DNA of 64,000 nucleotides from Exophiala sp. HKRS030. Lineage: Eukaryota > Ascomycota > Eurotiomycetes > Chaetothyriales > Herpotrichiellaceae. Position 1 is the first letter of the stretch; each line of letters begins with the position of its first letter. The stretch is from NCBI GenBank assembly GCA_023897205.1, contig JAHWDD010000003.1:7505665-7569664 (forward strand), in the 5' to 3' direction. The position numbers and the translations under genes are program-made. Under the pieces are notes generated by a model that searched no databases, was not told the origin of the DNA, and saw only the letters and a program-made list of their open reading frames with translations. This document shows, one piece after another, positions 10,939 to 21,377 of this stretch.

Positions 10939-12600
10939 CTAGGTTGAGAGCACAGGCTCGAGCCCATTTACCAAGTCTTCGACGAGTTGCATGGCCCTGA
11001 AATTGTTAGCTTAGAAGGGCGCGTAAGTTCAGATCGTTGTCATGACACATACTCTTCTCGCCCATATAGGTCATCCTACAAAAGGTGAATGGTATAATAC
11101 AACCTGAGGCGATCCTTAAGTTGGTCTTTTGGTTCATCGCATTGTTGCTCCACGAGCTCAAAAGCTTTTTCATACTGATCTTGGCGCAGCCGGCAAAGGG
11201 TAGCCCATTCCCATTCAGAAGGAGCATAGATGATTGCTGGCTTGTAATTGACAGAGCGCCCCCTAGGGTCGCACAACCACCCTGTGGTTAATCTTGGCCT
11301 GGCGGTCAAAGGTCTCAGGAGCTGCTCAGCAAGTAGTGTGGAGGTCGAAACGAATTGATCTTCATGTTCCCACGTCCTATGCCGAGCTATGTTCTCACGA
11401 ACGGTAAGGTTCGTCAATCCCCCCCAAAGTTCATGCCATGAGCTGTGCCATTCCAAATTCTGGGATTGGCGGTAGAACAGCGTTGGGGCCGAGAAACCAA
11501 ACTTGTCACCTTGACTCTGCTCCTCGCTGTGGAAGTTGAGCAATCTTTGAACTTGCCCCAGAAGCCGCATCGGTTGACTAGGCAGGTGCTGGATGATGTT
11601 GAAGTACACGATGTCTTTTCCATCCTAATAGCTTCCAAATCCAACAGGTTTTGGCACCAAATCACCTGCTAGGCCGGGGGCGTGGACTGAGACCTCTGTG
11701 AGAACAGCATACTCCGCATCCCTAAATTCTTGAGCACGTGGGCCAGTCCATTTTCTTTGAACAACTTTTTCCAGCTTTCTCGCCGTGTTTTGCACCAAGA
11801 GAAGAGACAATTCTTCTTTAACCACAGTATGCGGCCATATTATACGCCATCGTCGCATGGGGAATTGACCCCAGACGCGAACCACTTTCTCATGGAGAGA
11901 GTAGAATTGAGTGGAGATCGGATTCATCGTAGCCGCTTGAGCCTCTTCTGTGGGAGAACCAGCCTCGCCAGCCTGATAAGCCTTGAATGTGATCTCTGGA
12001 TCATGCAGATGCCGTAGATGCGTAAGGCTCGTGTGACAAAGTGGGCAAATCTCATGGGTACCAATCAGATTCCTTGAGGATTTGCTCGACCCTGGCTTCA
12101 GAGAATGTGTCCAACAAGTCGAGTGTAGCCATTTATTACATGCCCCATGTATCAGATCGGCTCCAATTTGATGACAGTGATCACAGGTTTCGCGGAAACT
12201 GGGACGGAAAACACCTATTGTTTCGATCGGAAGAGCTTGCAGAAACATCTCCAAGGTGTCTGAGGTGCTGAGGAGAAAGTTGTAGTGTACTTTTATTGTA
12301 GATGGGAGATCTCATACCACAATCGACATGTCGCCAACATTTTTTGCCGGTCCCAGCATCCTCATACTGTACGAAAATAGTTCCGCTCCGCTCGATTTCA
12401 ATTTCGGTTTCGATTCCGGCCACAGTGAGCGAGAGTCTCCCACGATTTTCTGCTCGCACCTTTTGCACAAAGTACCGGTTGTCCTCGCTGTCTTCGGCCA
12501 GTGATAGTGTGAGATTGTGTCGGGGCAAGAAACCGGCTCTAATCGGCCACGTTTGGCATGAGCTCGACTCTTGAACTTCAAGTGTACCTGCCAATTCCAT
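10939..12600 (-). pseudogene. RING/PHD-like zinc-binding protein with two in-frame TAG codons
   Basis: The model is exon 12600-12318, exon 12259-11053 and exon 10996-10939, with GTATGA...CTCAG and GTATGT...TTTCAG introns. The frame is consistent to the last stop (515 sense codons plus interruptions). Exon 2 opens with a cysteine/histidine cluster (TCDHCHQIGADL, GACNKWLHSTC, then CPLC) resembling a RING or similar cross-brace finger; the rest is unfamiliar. Two TAG codons lie in frame at 11627-11625 and 11078-11076, with the same frame open on both sides. Either they sit in weak introns I cannot confirm (for example 51 bp starting GTGATT for the first) or they are CAG-to-TAG changes of the RIP type. 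No function is assigned. Confidence 0.5.
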
Positions 12601-13303
12601 TATCAATGAGGGCGATTATGAAGAGGTATCTGAAAGAAAAGGGCAGAAAGAAAGTAGACTCCTTACAACATGCCTAAGGCCTTAGAGGTCTCCCGGCAGC
12701 GACATCTTCGAAGCGTTGAAATCCCCGTCAGTGAGCGTGCCTATTTGTAGTAGGACGACAACATTAGAAGCATGCACTAAGCGTTGACTGAGGGTGCAGT
12801 TAGCCGTCCTCCTCGCGCACTAAGGAGATCCAAACGACTTTGTTTCAATTAATGCATGTCTCTGCAACGGTGTCCAACGAATGTCGAGCCATACTCAAGG
12901 AGTGCATGAGATGGCTCCTTTTCAGAAGGACAGGCCTGGCTTCAACACCACGAAAGCTACGTAGCGGAGACTCTGTGTAGACAATTTAATACTAACCAAT
13001 ATGGACCGGGCTCAGAATACGTGGGCGCCAGCGAAGCCAGGAGACCAACATGTTGGACGTGGGTCGGGCTGGGATTGATGCCCATCAGTAAGGTAGAGTG
13101 GCTTGAGAGTTAGGCAGAGCATCACTCGATGAGGCTGAGCACCAGTCATGAGGCCTTAATGCAGGCCGTGCATCCACGGGGCAGTGTCAAGTGAGGCGAT
13201 CAACTGCCTGCACGCACTCCAAGCTTCCTTCTCAGGCTGCCATTCCCTTTAAAAGACGTCAACCCTCGCTAGAACTCCATGCTTATGAGTTTAGCTGCAT
13301 CTA
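12601..13303. other. Intergenic between divergently transcribed genes
   Basis: It holds the promoters of the RING-like gene (-) and the C2H2 gene (+). I see no ORF, RNA gene or repeat. Confidence 0.5.
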
Positions 13304-13921
13304 ATGTCTGCACAAACCACTACTCAGACTAACCAGCGTTATTACAAACACTCCGTACGAGGAAGCCACATGGCAAACAGTATACCTATCGCTTCACTTA
13401 AGCGTCGTACTCAGGAACCACCACGGAACGAGCATGGTCAGATTTATTGCGACCACATTAATTGTCAAGGGAACGAACAGACATTCAAGAGACCTTGTGA
13501 ATGGAAAAGGCACATGGATAGACATGACAGACCTTACAAATGTCTCAACGTCGCATGTACTCTCAATCCAGGTTTCACCTATCCGGGCGGCCTCGTGAGA
13601 CACGAGAAGGAAGTCCACAAGATGCATGCCTCAACAAGGAGGTCACTACGGCTCTGTCCATTTCCAAGATGTAGTCGAAGCTCGGGGTCCGGGTTCACAA
13701 GGAAGGAAAATCTCGACGATCACATTCGGCGACGACACTTGAAGATTGATGCGGCCAACGAGAACGGGAACCATGTGAAGTCCGAAAGTAAAGCCCTGCA
13801 AGCAGTGATTCGAAGAAAAAACGAACAAATCCAAACACTGTCGATAGAGGTTGAACTCCCTTCTTATCCCTCCAATGGACATGAAATCTATGTGGCTCAA
13901 ACCATAGATGGAAGAAAATGA
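13304..13921 (+). CDS. C2H2 zinc-finger protein
   Basis: A single exon of 205 residues with three consecutive C2H2-like fingers of the C-x4-C type: Cys49/Cys54/His70/His74, Cys80/Cys85/His100/His105 and Cys118/Cys123/His140/His145. The N-terminus is Ser/Thr/Gln-rich. The segment after the fingers (KALQAVIRRKNEQIQTL) could form a short helix. Such small three-finger proteins are common in filamentous ascomycetes and are usually presumed DNA-binding, but no target can be named. It is the last clear gene before the telomere array, about 500 bp away. The frame may be incomplete at the 3' end if an intron was missed. Confidence 0.75.
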   Translation: MSAQTTTQTNQRYYKHSVRGSHMANSIPIASLKRRTQEPPRNEHGQIYCDHINCQGNEQTFKRPCEWKRHMDRHDRPYKCLNVACTLNPGFTYPGGLVRHEKEVHKMHASTRRSLRLCPFPRCSRSSGSGFTRKENLDDHIRRRHLKIDAANENGNHVKSESKALQAVIRRKNEQIQTLSIEVELPSYPSNGHEIYVAQTIDGRK

Positions 13922-14345
13922 TCTAGAGGCGCCTGGTCTCATCGATGAACTTCATGAGCCAGAATTTAAGCAGTCCATCTGGAGAAAGGCCCCAACATAG
14001 GAATAGACAGTATCAGGGAATAACACACGGCCTTCAGAATGTGGATACAACCAAGGCATACGCCAAACCTTCACTTTGCCGTTGAATTGTCCAACTAAAC
14101 AAAGACTCTCCCCCGCCGGTGTCGTGGCGGATAGACACATCTCTTCTGCGAATTTACCACGTCTGTACAGCGTCTGTCCTACGAAAAGTTGGACGAGCGC
14201 CTCAAATAGTCTCTTACGGTGGTAAATGCTGCAGTCACGCCATAGACGTCCCATCTCCGTTAGCACCCTATTGGTTTTGGGGCAGGCCCGGCATTCATGC
14301 TGGTTCAGAGTAACGAAAAGTTTGACGATCGAAGGATTGACAGCT
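13922..14345. other. Subtelomeric flank without a clear gene
   Basis: A minus-strand frame (13952-14266) contains FNGKVKVWRMPW, faintly like a WD repeat blade, and may be a decayed gene tail. I could not extend it and do not call a gene. Confidence 0.35.
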
Positions 14346-14393
14346 GTGTCCGTGTCCGTGTCCGTGTCCGTGTCCGTGTCCGTGTCCGTGTCC
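14346..14393 (+). repeat. Hexamer array (GTGTCC)8
   Basis: Eight perfect copies of GTGTCC lie 27 bp before the telomere repeats. A single inverted telomere unit, CCCTAA, occurs at 14411-14416 between the two arrays. Confidence 0.95.
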
Positions 14394-14420
14394 GTGCCGG
14401 CATATTGTCTCCCTAATGCC

Positions 14421-14516
14421 TTAGGGTTAGGGTTAGGGTTAGGGTTAGGGTTAGGGTTAGGGTTAGGGTTAGGGTTAGGGTTAGGGTTAGGGTTAGGGTT
14501 AGGGTTAGGGTTAGGG
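14421..14516 (+). repeat. Telomere repeat (TTAGGG)16
   Basis: Sixteen perfect, uninterrupted TTAGGG units. The G-rich strand reads 5' to 3' towards the gap, the orientation expected at a right-hand chromosome end. The lack of any degenerate unit is typical of true telomere DNA rather than an old interstitial tract. Confidence 0.95.
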
Positions 14517-14616
14517 NNNNNNNNNNNNNNNNNNNNNNNNNNNNNNNNNNNNNNNNNNNNNNNNNNNNNNNNNNNNNNNNNNNNNNNNNNNNNNNNNNNN
14601 NNNNNNNNNNNNNNNN
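14517..14616. other. Assembly gap, 100 N
   Basis: There are exactly 100 unknown bases, the conventional placeholder for a gap of unknown length. It follows directly on the telomere array, so the join to the right-hand sequence is not supported by sequence. Confidence 0.98.
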
Positions 14617-15126
14617 AGAATAGATAGCTATAATATTAATAAGCGCTAACGGACTTACTAAACTACTAGAAGAGTAACCTTATAATAGGTTTATAAAGTA
14701 GTTAAACCTCTAATAAATTATAACGATAACGCTATAATAAGATCGATAAAAAAGGATACTAGAGGTAAGGAAAATGCTTTAATAGTAAATTACGCTCTTT
14801 TAGAACCAAAACACCATAAAAAGTCTATATAAACTAACTTTACACTAACGAGAAAAGCTTTATAGGCAACCCTATTATCACAGGCTTCCCTAGGGGGGTG
14901 TGTTAGCTTGTGCTTACTAATTAACTAATTATTAACCGAACTATCGACTGGCTAGTGCGTATATTCGATATATTAATAAGTACTTACCTAGTGTACTCGA
15001 TTATTAATTTTCTTGCGCATTAGGAGAGATTTTCTCTTGTTTACACTCATTTATATAGAGAAGAGGAATCCTCATTATTCTATAGACCAGACAGACATTA
15101 ATTCAATCCATTTGTGCGTGTTGACA
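14617..15126. mobile_element. RIP-like AT-rich repeat remnant, possibly a retroelement 3' end
   Basis: From the gap to about 14880 the DNA is AT/TpA-rich with no frame free of stops. At 14889-14900 a purine-rich tract (AGGGGGGTG) precedes a segment that starts TGTTAGC and could be a long terminal repeat. It may therefore be the 3' end of a mutated LTR retroelement cut off by the assembly gap. No second LTR is available for comparison. Confidence 0.4.
14901..15126 (+). repeat. Possible solo or 3' LTR
   Basis: 226 bp starting TGTTAGC and ending GTTGACA (TG...CA rule), preceded by a polypurine-like tract and containing a TATA-like box (TTTATATAGAG) in its second half. The assignment rests on these signals only. 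Confidence 0.35.
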
Positions 15127-15626
15127 GTCATTTCGTCGACGCTCACAAAGCTGACAGATACCTAGGTTAAGGGCCGGCTTGGCAGGGCAGGGTCTGCTTT
15201 TACATTCAAGACTGGAATCATCACTTGGTGTACATACTTAAAAACTTGAAAGCTAGTTATAATGATGGTGGTGGTGATGATGATGATGATGATGATAAAT
15301 TGGCTCTTACATTTCTACCTCTTGACGCCGCAGCCCTGTGCCGAAGCCAACAGGCTATGCTAGTCAGACCTAACTAGATGGGATAAACCATGCACTTCCA
15401 CATTGCAATGCACCACCATACCAATAATGAATTGCTGCGCTGTCTAATCTCAAAAGAAACTGGCTAACACGTTACTTGTACGTTGGAAAACATGGTGATG
15501 TTGGAAGGCAAACAGAAGAGACACAACTACTCTCTTCCCCTGCGTGTGTGTGGCGGCATCGCCAGTCCTTGTGAGCCTATCATCGAACACAACGTCAACA
15601 TCGACACTGCTGCTGCGGCGCTTGTA
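15127..15626. other. Intergenic, 3' flank of HUL5
   Basis: Contains a GGT/GAT microsatellite at about 15263-15297. A plus-strand frame at 15483-15710 overlaps the HUL5 3' end and is not credible. Confidence 0.5.
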
Positions 15627-18600
15627 TCAAGAAAGATCAAATCCAGCACCCGAGTTGACCGCATACAGCAGCTTCTCCTTCATGGTCTTGTAATCGCCAT
15701 AACGGGGTAACTTGAGCAGATTGACACACGTGCTAGTGCTGGGCAAGCGGGCCTGATCCTCACTTGAATCGCGAATACTGAATTTCGGGTTCAAATGGCC
15801 GAAGCCCAACAACGGGGCACGCGGCGTCGACGTGACGAATTTTAGGACTTTCCTCCGATCCGCGTCCGACATGTCCTGCAGGGCTTTCCAGAAGAGTTGG
15901 ACAGTCGGGTGTTCCTTGCCGTCGTCGCCGATCACGTACAGGCCGCCGTATTGGGTGTTCTTGCGCAGGTCGGCGATGTCCAGCTCGGAACTGTCGCCGC
16001 CAACGAGCTTTTGCAGTTCTTTCTGGTTGAACATGGCCAGCCAGCTGGGTTGGATGATCTGGCCTAGGCCGCGAAGAAAGAAGTCCGTCACGGCTTTGGG
16101 TTGTCCGATTAGTTTCCGGTGGACCACGCGGTTGATGTATTCGAGACGGTTGGCGTTGGTGACGGGGATGTTGGCGCCGTTGGGTTTGAGTTCTGTGGTG
16201 ATGGTTTCTTGTTTCGGTTCCCTGTGACCCATTACTGCCAATGTGTCGGTGACGGTAAAATCGAGTGCGAAATCGGTTTCCACATCGCCGGGGTAGTTCT
16301 TCAGTTTCAGCAGGCCCTGGTATAACTCTTCGTCATATTCTCGGAGATCATTGATTGTGGGTCGATAGGCTGATTCGTTGGAACCAACTGTCGATCCTCC
16401 TGTCAACGCCCATTTAAGGAGGAAAAACCCGGCGAAATTGACGTCGATCAAAATCCCTTCATACAGACATTTGCCAACCACTCGTCCTAAGAATTGATAA
16501 CGACGGAGGAATGCTGTCATGAATGCATTGTACGTCTCTGTTCTTGGTTTGTGACCCGTACGATCAAGGTACCTCAGCGTCTCTTCGTAAATAAGAGGAT
16601 TGGGATAAAGGAATCGTTGGGAGTTTTCCTTGAACATGCTGAAATCGCCATCCGGATCCAGTGCCTCGCTTGTGACACTCATAAGGAATTCTTTGGTGAC
16701 ACCGCCACCGTCGATACCTGCTTCAGGAGCACCAAACTTGTCGATAAATGTGATTTGAATGGGTTCTTTTAAGGCTTCACCTAATCGGAAGAACGCCTCA
16801 TAAGCGTCCTCGAAAACACTCTCACGTTTGATTTCCGCGTGATGTCTTCTAAGAATGTCATTTCCAATAGGCCCACCGTCAAGTCCTCTACCTTGTGATC
16901 CGAGTGTCACCAACATGCGCCATGACTCGGGATCGACTGAACCACCTCGTCTGCGCACCTGGTCTCGATAGACGAACTCTCGGAAAATCTGAACTCTGGT
17001 CTCAAAAGGGATGAAAAATGGTAGATTGCGAAGGATCTCCAGTCTAGGGGCTAATGATTCGATTTGTCGTTTTTTCCGTGCTTGTAAACGGTATCGATCG
17101 ATCATTTCCGCCTGTCGTGAGTTCCTGCTGCGAGGAGCATGAGGTTGTCGAATTCCAAACACATTACTCAGCAATACATTTGTCCTGTCAGTACCTAGAC
17201 CATCCTCGTCCATGGGATCTTCATTGAGCTCTTCCTCGACTGGATCTTCTTCTTCATCCTCTTCACCAGTCATTTCATGTCGTTTCTCCTCCTCGTTCAC
17301 CACTGCTGAGATAAATCCCGTCATGTTCACCTGATCAGTCATCAACCAATGACTTGGAGGGACGAAAGATTGTCTCGAATCGATCTCATGCAGTTGTCGC
17401 AACAACCCAGTAACCAACCCTTTCAGGTATGTTTGAGACAAGCCGTTGCCCGTTAGATTTTGTGACTGCTTGGTGGTGGTGGTTGATGTCTGTCGTGGGG
17501 TTTGATGACTCGGATTGCCAAAAAGAGCACCAATGTCAGTAATGTCTTCAGCTTCATTGGCTTCAACCAAGTCAGCAGCAAACCAGTACAACGAGAATGC
17601 AAAGTTCTTGAGAAAAGTGACCATTGATGCAAGATCTTCAAGAGGTAATGCACCTTTACGTCCGATTAAAGTTGTAGCAGCTGCTGTGGTGCTGAAAGTC
17701 TGAGATCTTGACAAGGAGAAAAATTCACTGTCATCCATCAACTTGAGGATGAATCCGTACAATTCGAAGAAAAGGATGGTAATCCTCCACTCATCTCGCC
17801 ATTTTGTGACGTCCGTCCTCGAGGGAGGAGCCTGACCAATCTGATTCGACGCGGGTGCAACATCTCTCAATAAGGACGGCACAACCCTGTAGTTTGTCAC
17901 GATTTGCTGGAAAATGTTGGTCTTGCGTGCAGTTGCCCAAAAGTATTGAGTAATGGACATATCTGTTCCGCCAATAAAGCTGAAAGAGCCTTGATGCAAC
18001 AACATCCGAATGTTTTGAGCCTTGGAGGGGAATGCACTTAGCAAAGCCAGAGCATAATTTGCCAATCTCTTAGCAGCATCGAAGTCGGCTTCATCACCGG
18101 TGCCCGATTTTGAATGTGATCTACCCATTGCTTCCAAAGTACGCCGTACATTTTCCTCCTGAGGAATTGTAGAGATGACCTCGCGAACAAAAGGCGGAAG
18201 TTCCTTGGTTCCTGAAGAGTCGGCTCCATACATTGGCGAATCAACTCTATCCAATCTTTGCGCAACTTCTTGTGCACATTGGCTTAGAAGGGTTGAAAGT
18301 CCTTCAACGTATGCATTTTGGGCATCAGAGGTAAGAGTTTGAGAATCGTGCATATGCACAAATTGTGCAAGTTGCCATAAAAGCTGATCGCTTGACAAGA
18401 CGGGTTTCCCATCCTTCCCCATCTCGAAGTCTTGATTGGAGATGGCTTTCGCCAACGTTTCAATATTTATGATGCCGGCAAGATCTTTCAAAATCCCCTT
18501 TCCAGCCGCAAATGAATCTTGACTGAGAATTGTCGTCGTGAAAGCCGCGTACACAGCTTCTGCGGAGTCGTGCGAAGACGTAAGTAAAGCCGATATCACT

Positions 18601-19352
18601 TCTTGTAGGTGATGCCGCCAGAATAACCCATATCGAGATTGAGTGATAGGTTCGATGGCTTGGAAATAGATATGGGCATGATTCGCCATGTGTTCTGGGA
18701 TGAGCTGACAAAGGAGGACAATGAGGCTTAACAAAGCAACACCATAAGACTCGGCAGGTGTCTCACTGTCGGATAATGTAATACTCCTGAGATGTTTGGC
18801 TATCACAATGCCGAGCTTCGAGTACAAATAAGTCGAATCATCATCGATTTTGATTGTTGTCGCTGAAGCAAGGGTCTGTCGAATGCCTTGTCCGAGGAAT
18901 ACCAACCTCGCAGTGTCACTGTCATCTCTCACTCTGTGATGTCTGAACTCTTGGAAAGCCAGTAATAAGCGAATCTGATCTGACAGTTGTTCTGAGTCAA
19001 GATAAGGCTGGATCCGCTGATAATTCTCGCGTAGCCACGTAGTATCTGATGAATTCTGAGGGATAGCCAAACCCAACCTTTTCTGCTCAGCCTTATCCCA
19101 CTGCTCCCTCCAAACTGATCTCAATCTCCGCCGACTGGAGTGACCGCGCCACGTTTTCTGGATCTTTCTTGATGCATTTAATTTCTCTCTGTCTTGTTGT
19201 CTCCGTAAACGATCTGCCTGTGCTTGTGCAACTGCATCTTGTCCGCTAGACGATTTGCTTCCGGACAAAGCAGCCCATGGGTTGGAAGTATTGCGGCCGG
19301 AGAGGTTAACTTGACGTTGTTTGCGAGAATTTCCGGTGAATGAATGATTCAT
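15627..19352 (-). CDS. HUL5: HECT-type E3 ubiquitin ligase, HUL5/UBE3C family
   Basis: A single open frame of 1241 residues without introns. The N-terminal IQ-like helix (SRKIQKTWRGHSSRRRL, about residues 61-77), the long helical middle and the C-terminal HECT domain (about 870-1241) match the HUL5/UBE3C architecture. This ligase extends chains on proteasome-bound or misfolded substrates. The HECT active-site cysteine is Cys1209 in STSTCVNLLKLP; other visible HECT blocks are GIDGGGVTKEF, RFLYPNP and FLGRVVGKCLYEGI. An acidic stretch near residues 690-720 is an ordinary linker. Start: the first ATG, with the MNHSFTGNSRKQRQVNLSGR opening typical of the family. It is divergent from MED21, 519 bp away. 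Confidence 0.95.
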   Translation of the reverse strand: MNHSFTGNSRKQRQVNLSGRNTSNPWAALSGSKSSSGQDAVAQAQADRLRRQQDREKLNASRKIQKTWRGHSSRRRLRSVWREQWDKAEQKRLGLAIPQNSSDTTWLRENYQRIQPYLDSEQLSDQIRLLLAFQEFRHHRVRDDSDTARLVFLGQGIRQTLASATTIKIDDDSTYLYSKLGIVIAKHLRSITLSDSETPAESYGVALLSLIVLLCQLIPEHMANHAHIYFQAIEPITQSRYGLFWRHHLQEVISALLTSSHDSAEAVYAAFTTTILSQDSFAAGKGILKDLAGIINIETLAKAISNQDFEMGKDGKPVLSSDQLLWQLAQFVHMHDSQTLTSDAQNAYVEGLSTLLSQCAQEVAQRLDRVDSPMYGADSSGTKELPPFVREVISTIPQEENVRRTLEAMGRSHSKSGTGDEADFDAAKRLANYALALLSAFPSKAQNIRMLLHQGSFSFIGGTDMSITQYFWATARKTNIFQQIVTNYRVVPSLLRDVAPASNQIGQAPPSRTDVTKWRDEWRITILFFELYGFILKLMDDSEFFSLSRSQTFSTTAAATTLIGRKGALPLEDLASMVTFLKNFAFSLYWFAADLVEANEAEDITDIGALFGNPSHQTPRQTSTTTTKQSQNLTGNGLSQTYLKGLVTGLLRQLHEIDSRQSFVPPSHWLMTDQVNMTGFISAVVNEEEKRHEMTGEEDEEEDPVEEELNEDPMDEDGLGTDRTNVLLSNVFGIRQPHAPRSRNSRQAEMIDRYRLQARKKRQIESLAPRLEILRNLPFFIPFETRVQIFREFVYRDQVRRRGGSVDPESWRMLVTLGSQGRGLDGGPIGNDILRRHHAEIKRESVFEDAYEAFFRLGEALKEPIQITFIDKFGAPEAGIDGGGVTKEFLMSVTSEALDPDGDFSMFKENSQRFLYPNPLIYEETLRYLDRTGHKPRTETYNAFMTAFLRRYQFLGRVVGKCLYEGILIDVNFAGFFLLKWALTGGSTVGSNESAYRPTINDLREYDEELYQGLLKLKNYPGDVETDFALDFTVTDTLAVMGHREPKQETITTELKPNGANIPVTNANRLEYINRVVHRKLIGQPKAVTDFFLRGLGQIIQPSWLAMFNQKELQKLVGGDSSELDIADLRKNTQYGGLYVIGDDGKEHPTVQLFWKALQDMSDADRRKVLKFVTSTPRAPLLGFGHLNPKFSIRDSSEDQARLPSTSTCVNLLKLPRYGDYKTMKEKLLYAVNSGAGFDLS

Positions 19353-19871
19353 CGCCGCGAATGAAATATCTGGGGACCGCTCGAGGGAAGAGGTGGATAT
19401 GTACCCAGTTTCGAGGGTCTGGTGGTGTAGGTCGGTTACCTCAGGAGAGTTGCCTTCTCGCAGAGTGTAGGACTGAGGATAATGACTAACATGCCTCTAT
19501 AGTGTTGGGATGGCGCAGGCGATGTCAGGAGTGTGTATAGGAGGTGGAGACAAGTAATTGAACTGCCTGGGAAGAACTTATTGACGGGACTGAGTCCGGT
19601 GGAAGATGGTGGCGGTGGAAAGAAATATGTCGTAAAATGATTATAATTCCGATCATCATCGCTGATCGTTCTCGAAGTCCCGCCACAAGGCTGGCGAGGC
19701 GGACAAGGCTGACAAACGTAATTAAGTCTCCGAATCTCACAAGGCTGTGCCCAGAGCAAACGAGGCTGCACTAACTCATGCGCCTTGACATCGACCACAT
19801 TAAACTCACCCACCCTTTGCAAGTTCACGACCCACGCTTCGACCGGAGAGGCTGTCCTCTCGTCTCCAGCC
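19353..19871. promoter_or_regulatory. Shared upstream region of HUL5 and MED21
   Basis: 519 bp between two divergent start codons, with no ORF of its own. It must carry both promoters. No specific element was identified. Confidence 0.5.
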
Positions 19872-20428
19872 ATGTCGAACGACATCCTCACACAGCTGCA
19901 AACGTGCTATGACCAACTCTTGACACAACTGTTCTCTACCGTCAGCTACATTTCGCAACGACACCCACTCGTCGCACCAACTGCCGACCCTAACGATCCG
20001 TACACCAACCCCCCAAACCAAGAGAACAGCGAAACCGCCATTCTCCCAGGCCTCGAAGACACAGATCGTGCACCATACCCCCTCCGACCCGTCCCGGCTT
20101 CGACCTTCGCCCAAGCGCAGCGCGAACTCGCAGAAGACCTCGTGCTTAAGACGCAGCAGATCGAACTGCTGATCGCGCGGTTACCGGGGATCGGGTTGGG
20201 GAGGAACAGCAATTCAAAGAGATCGAGGCGTTGAGCGTCAAGGTCAGAGAGATGGAGGAAAGGAGGAAGGCGAAGAGGAGCGAGATGAGGGCCTATGTCA
20301 AGAGGTTGGATGATGTTGTGTTGGGCATGGCGCGGAGTATTGAGGATACTGCTGAGCCGGAGACGGCGGAGGAGCATACCAATGGCAATAGCAATGGTCA
20401 TGGAAGGGCGGATGTGCAGATGACTTGA
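19872..20428 (+). CDS. MED21: Mediator subunit 21 (frameshifted in this assembly)
   Basis: The N-terminus MSNDILTQLQTCYDQLLTQ and the block QRELAEDLVLKTQQIELLIARLPGI are diagnostic of MED21/Srb7, a small helical subunit that pairs with MED7 in the Mediator middle module. After PGIGLG the family sequence continues in another frame (EEQQFKEIEALSVKVREMEE...), so one base is missing in the G run at 20198-20201. With it the protein would be 185 residues, the normal size. MED21 is essential in yeast, so a true null is unlikely and a consensus error is the simplest explanation. The ATG at 19872 starts the conserved sequence; the upstream in-frame ATG is not conserved. The acidic, Asn/Gly-rich tail is typical. 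Confidence 0.88.
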
Positions 20429-21377
20429 AAGAAAAGACGACAAAAACAATGCTTCGCGCCAAATTCAGATCTGAAAGAAACAAAGATCATCACTTGTCTA
20501 GGAAAGACAGCCAGATCCGTTGACCACCACCCTACATGGCGTTCTATCATATGACACTCACAGCGGTCGACCACTGTATCAAGGCCATGAAAGATCCGAG
20601 AATTTCGAACTACAAGGCTACCCACACCATTATAGCAGCACTATTGGATGCCCCTTCAGCATTCGTCTGTTCGGATATTTATTCCACAACATCTCGGAAC
20701 AAGGGCACCTCTACGTTGGCAAAATGGCGACAGAGGGCTTTGACGTATCAACGTCTCTCGCTTCTGCTACTAACAGACCCAAGCTCTTGTGGTGTCAGTA
20801 TTCAACCAGCCTTCAGGTTCAGCAGGCAACAGATAGATCGAAGGCGGCACTGAGGTGCTAGCTACCCAGTCCGCAACGGCCGTGTGTCGAGGAACCGCGT
20901 ACCTCGTAATCACAGCATTCAGTTGTGCTCAGGCCTAGAGAGGCGGATCCAGGAACTACACGGCCAAATATGCAGCTGATGTTGGAAAAGAACTAGATGC
21001 TTACTTTCACGGCTAGACGGGTATCCAACATTCAATTTAGTGCCGAATCTAAGAATGGGGTGGGTATCTAGCTGTCAAAAACCTCCCTTCACCATCCATT
21101 ACACCGTGGAGACGAGGCCAAGGACAAGAGCCCAAGACAGAAATAACAGATTCGCTTGCGAAAAACAAGTTCATATCAGGAACAAGCATAGAAAAAGCCC
21201 TCCTTCAAGAGAGAGGAAAATTTGTAAAGTGGAAACCAACCCAGGAATATCATCGTCTTTATGATCCTTCCAACGTTGATGTTCCCGGTCGTTCGTCACT
21301 CGAGCACTTCTGACTTCTGAATTTCAAGGCGTCTGCCTGTCCAGAAAGGGAACGCTGTTTGCAGAACAAGCGGACTT
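20429..21377. other. Intergenic between convergent MED21 and SGO1
   Basis: 949 bp holding both 3' flanks. Overlapping plus-strand frames at 20520-20861 show no domain or conserved pattern and are not called. Confidence 0.45.

Noticed and set aside
11076..11627. TAG codons as recoded amino acids
   Set aside because: Nuclear genes of this fungus elsewhere in the window use TAG as a stop (for example 10939-10941 and 41949-41951), so a recoded TAG is not supported.
14226..14627. Open frame through the telomere repeat and gap
   Set aside because: It is translated TTAGGG, GTGTCC and N bases, not a gene.
20198..20201. Programmed frameshift in MED21
   Set aside because: No slippery heptamer or known precedent in MED21, and identical one-base losses occur in unrelated genes of the window, so a consensus error is simpler.
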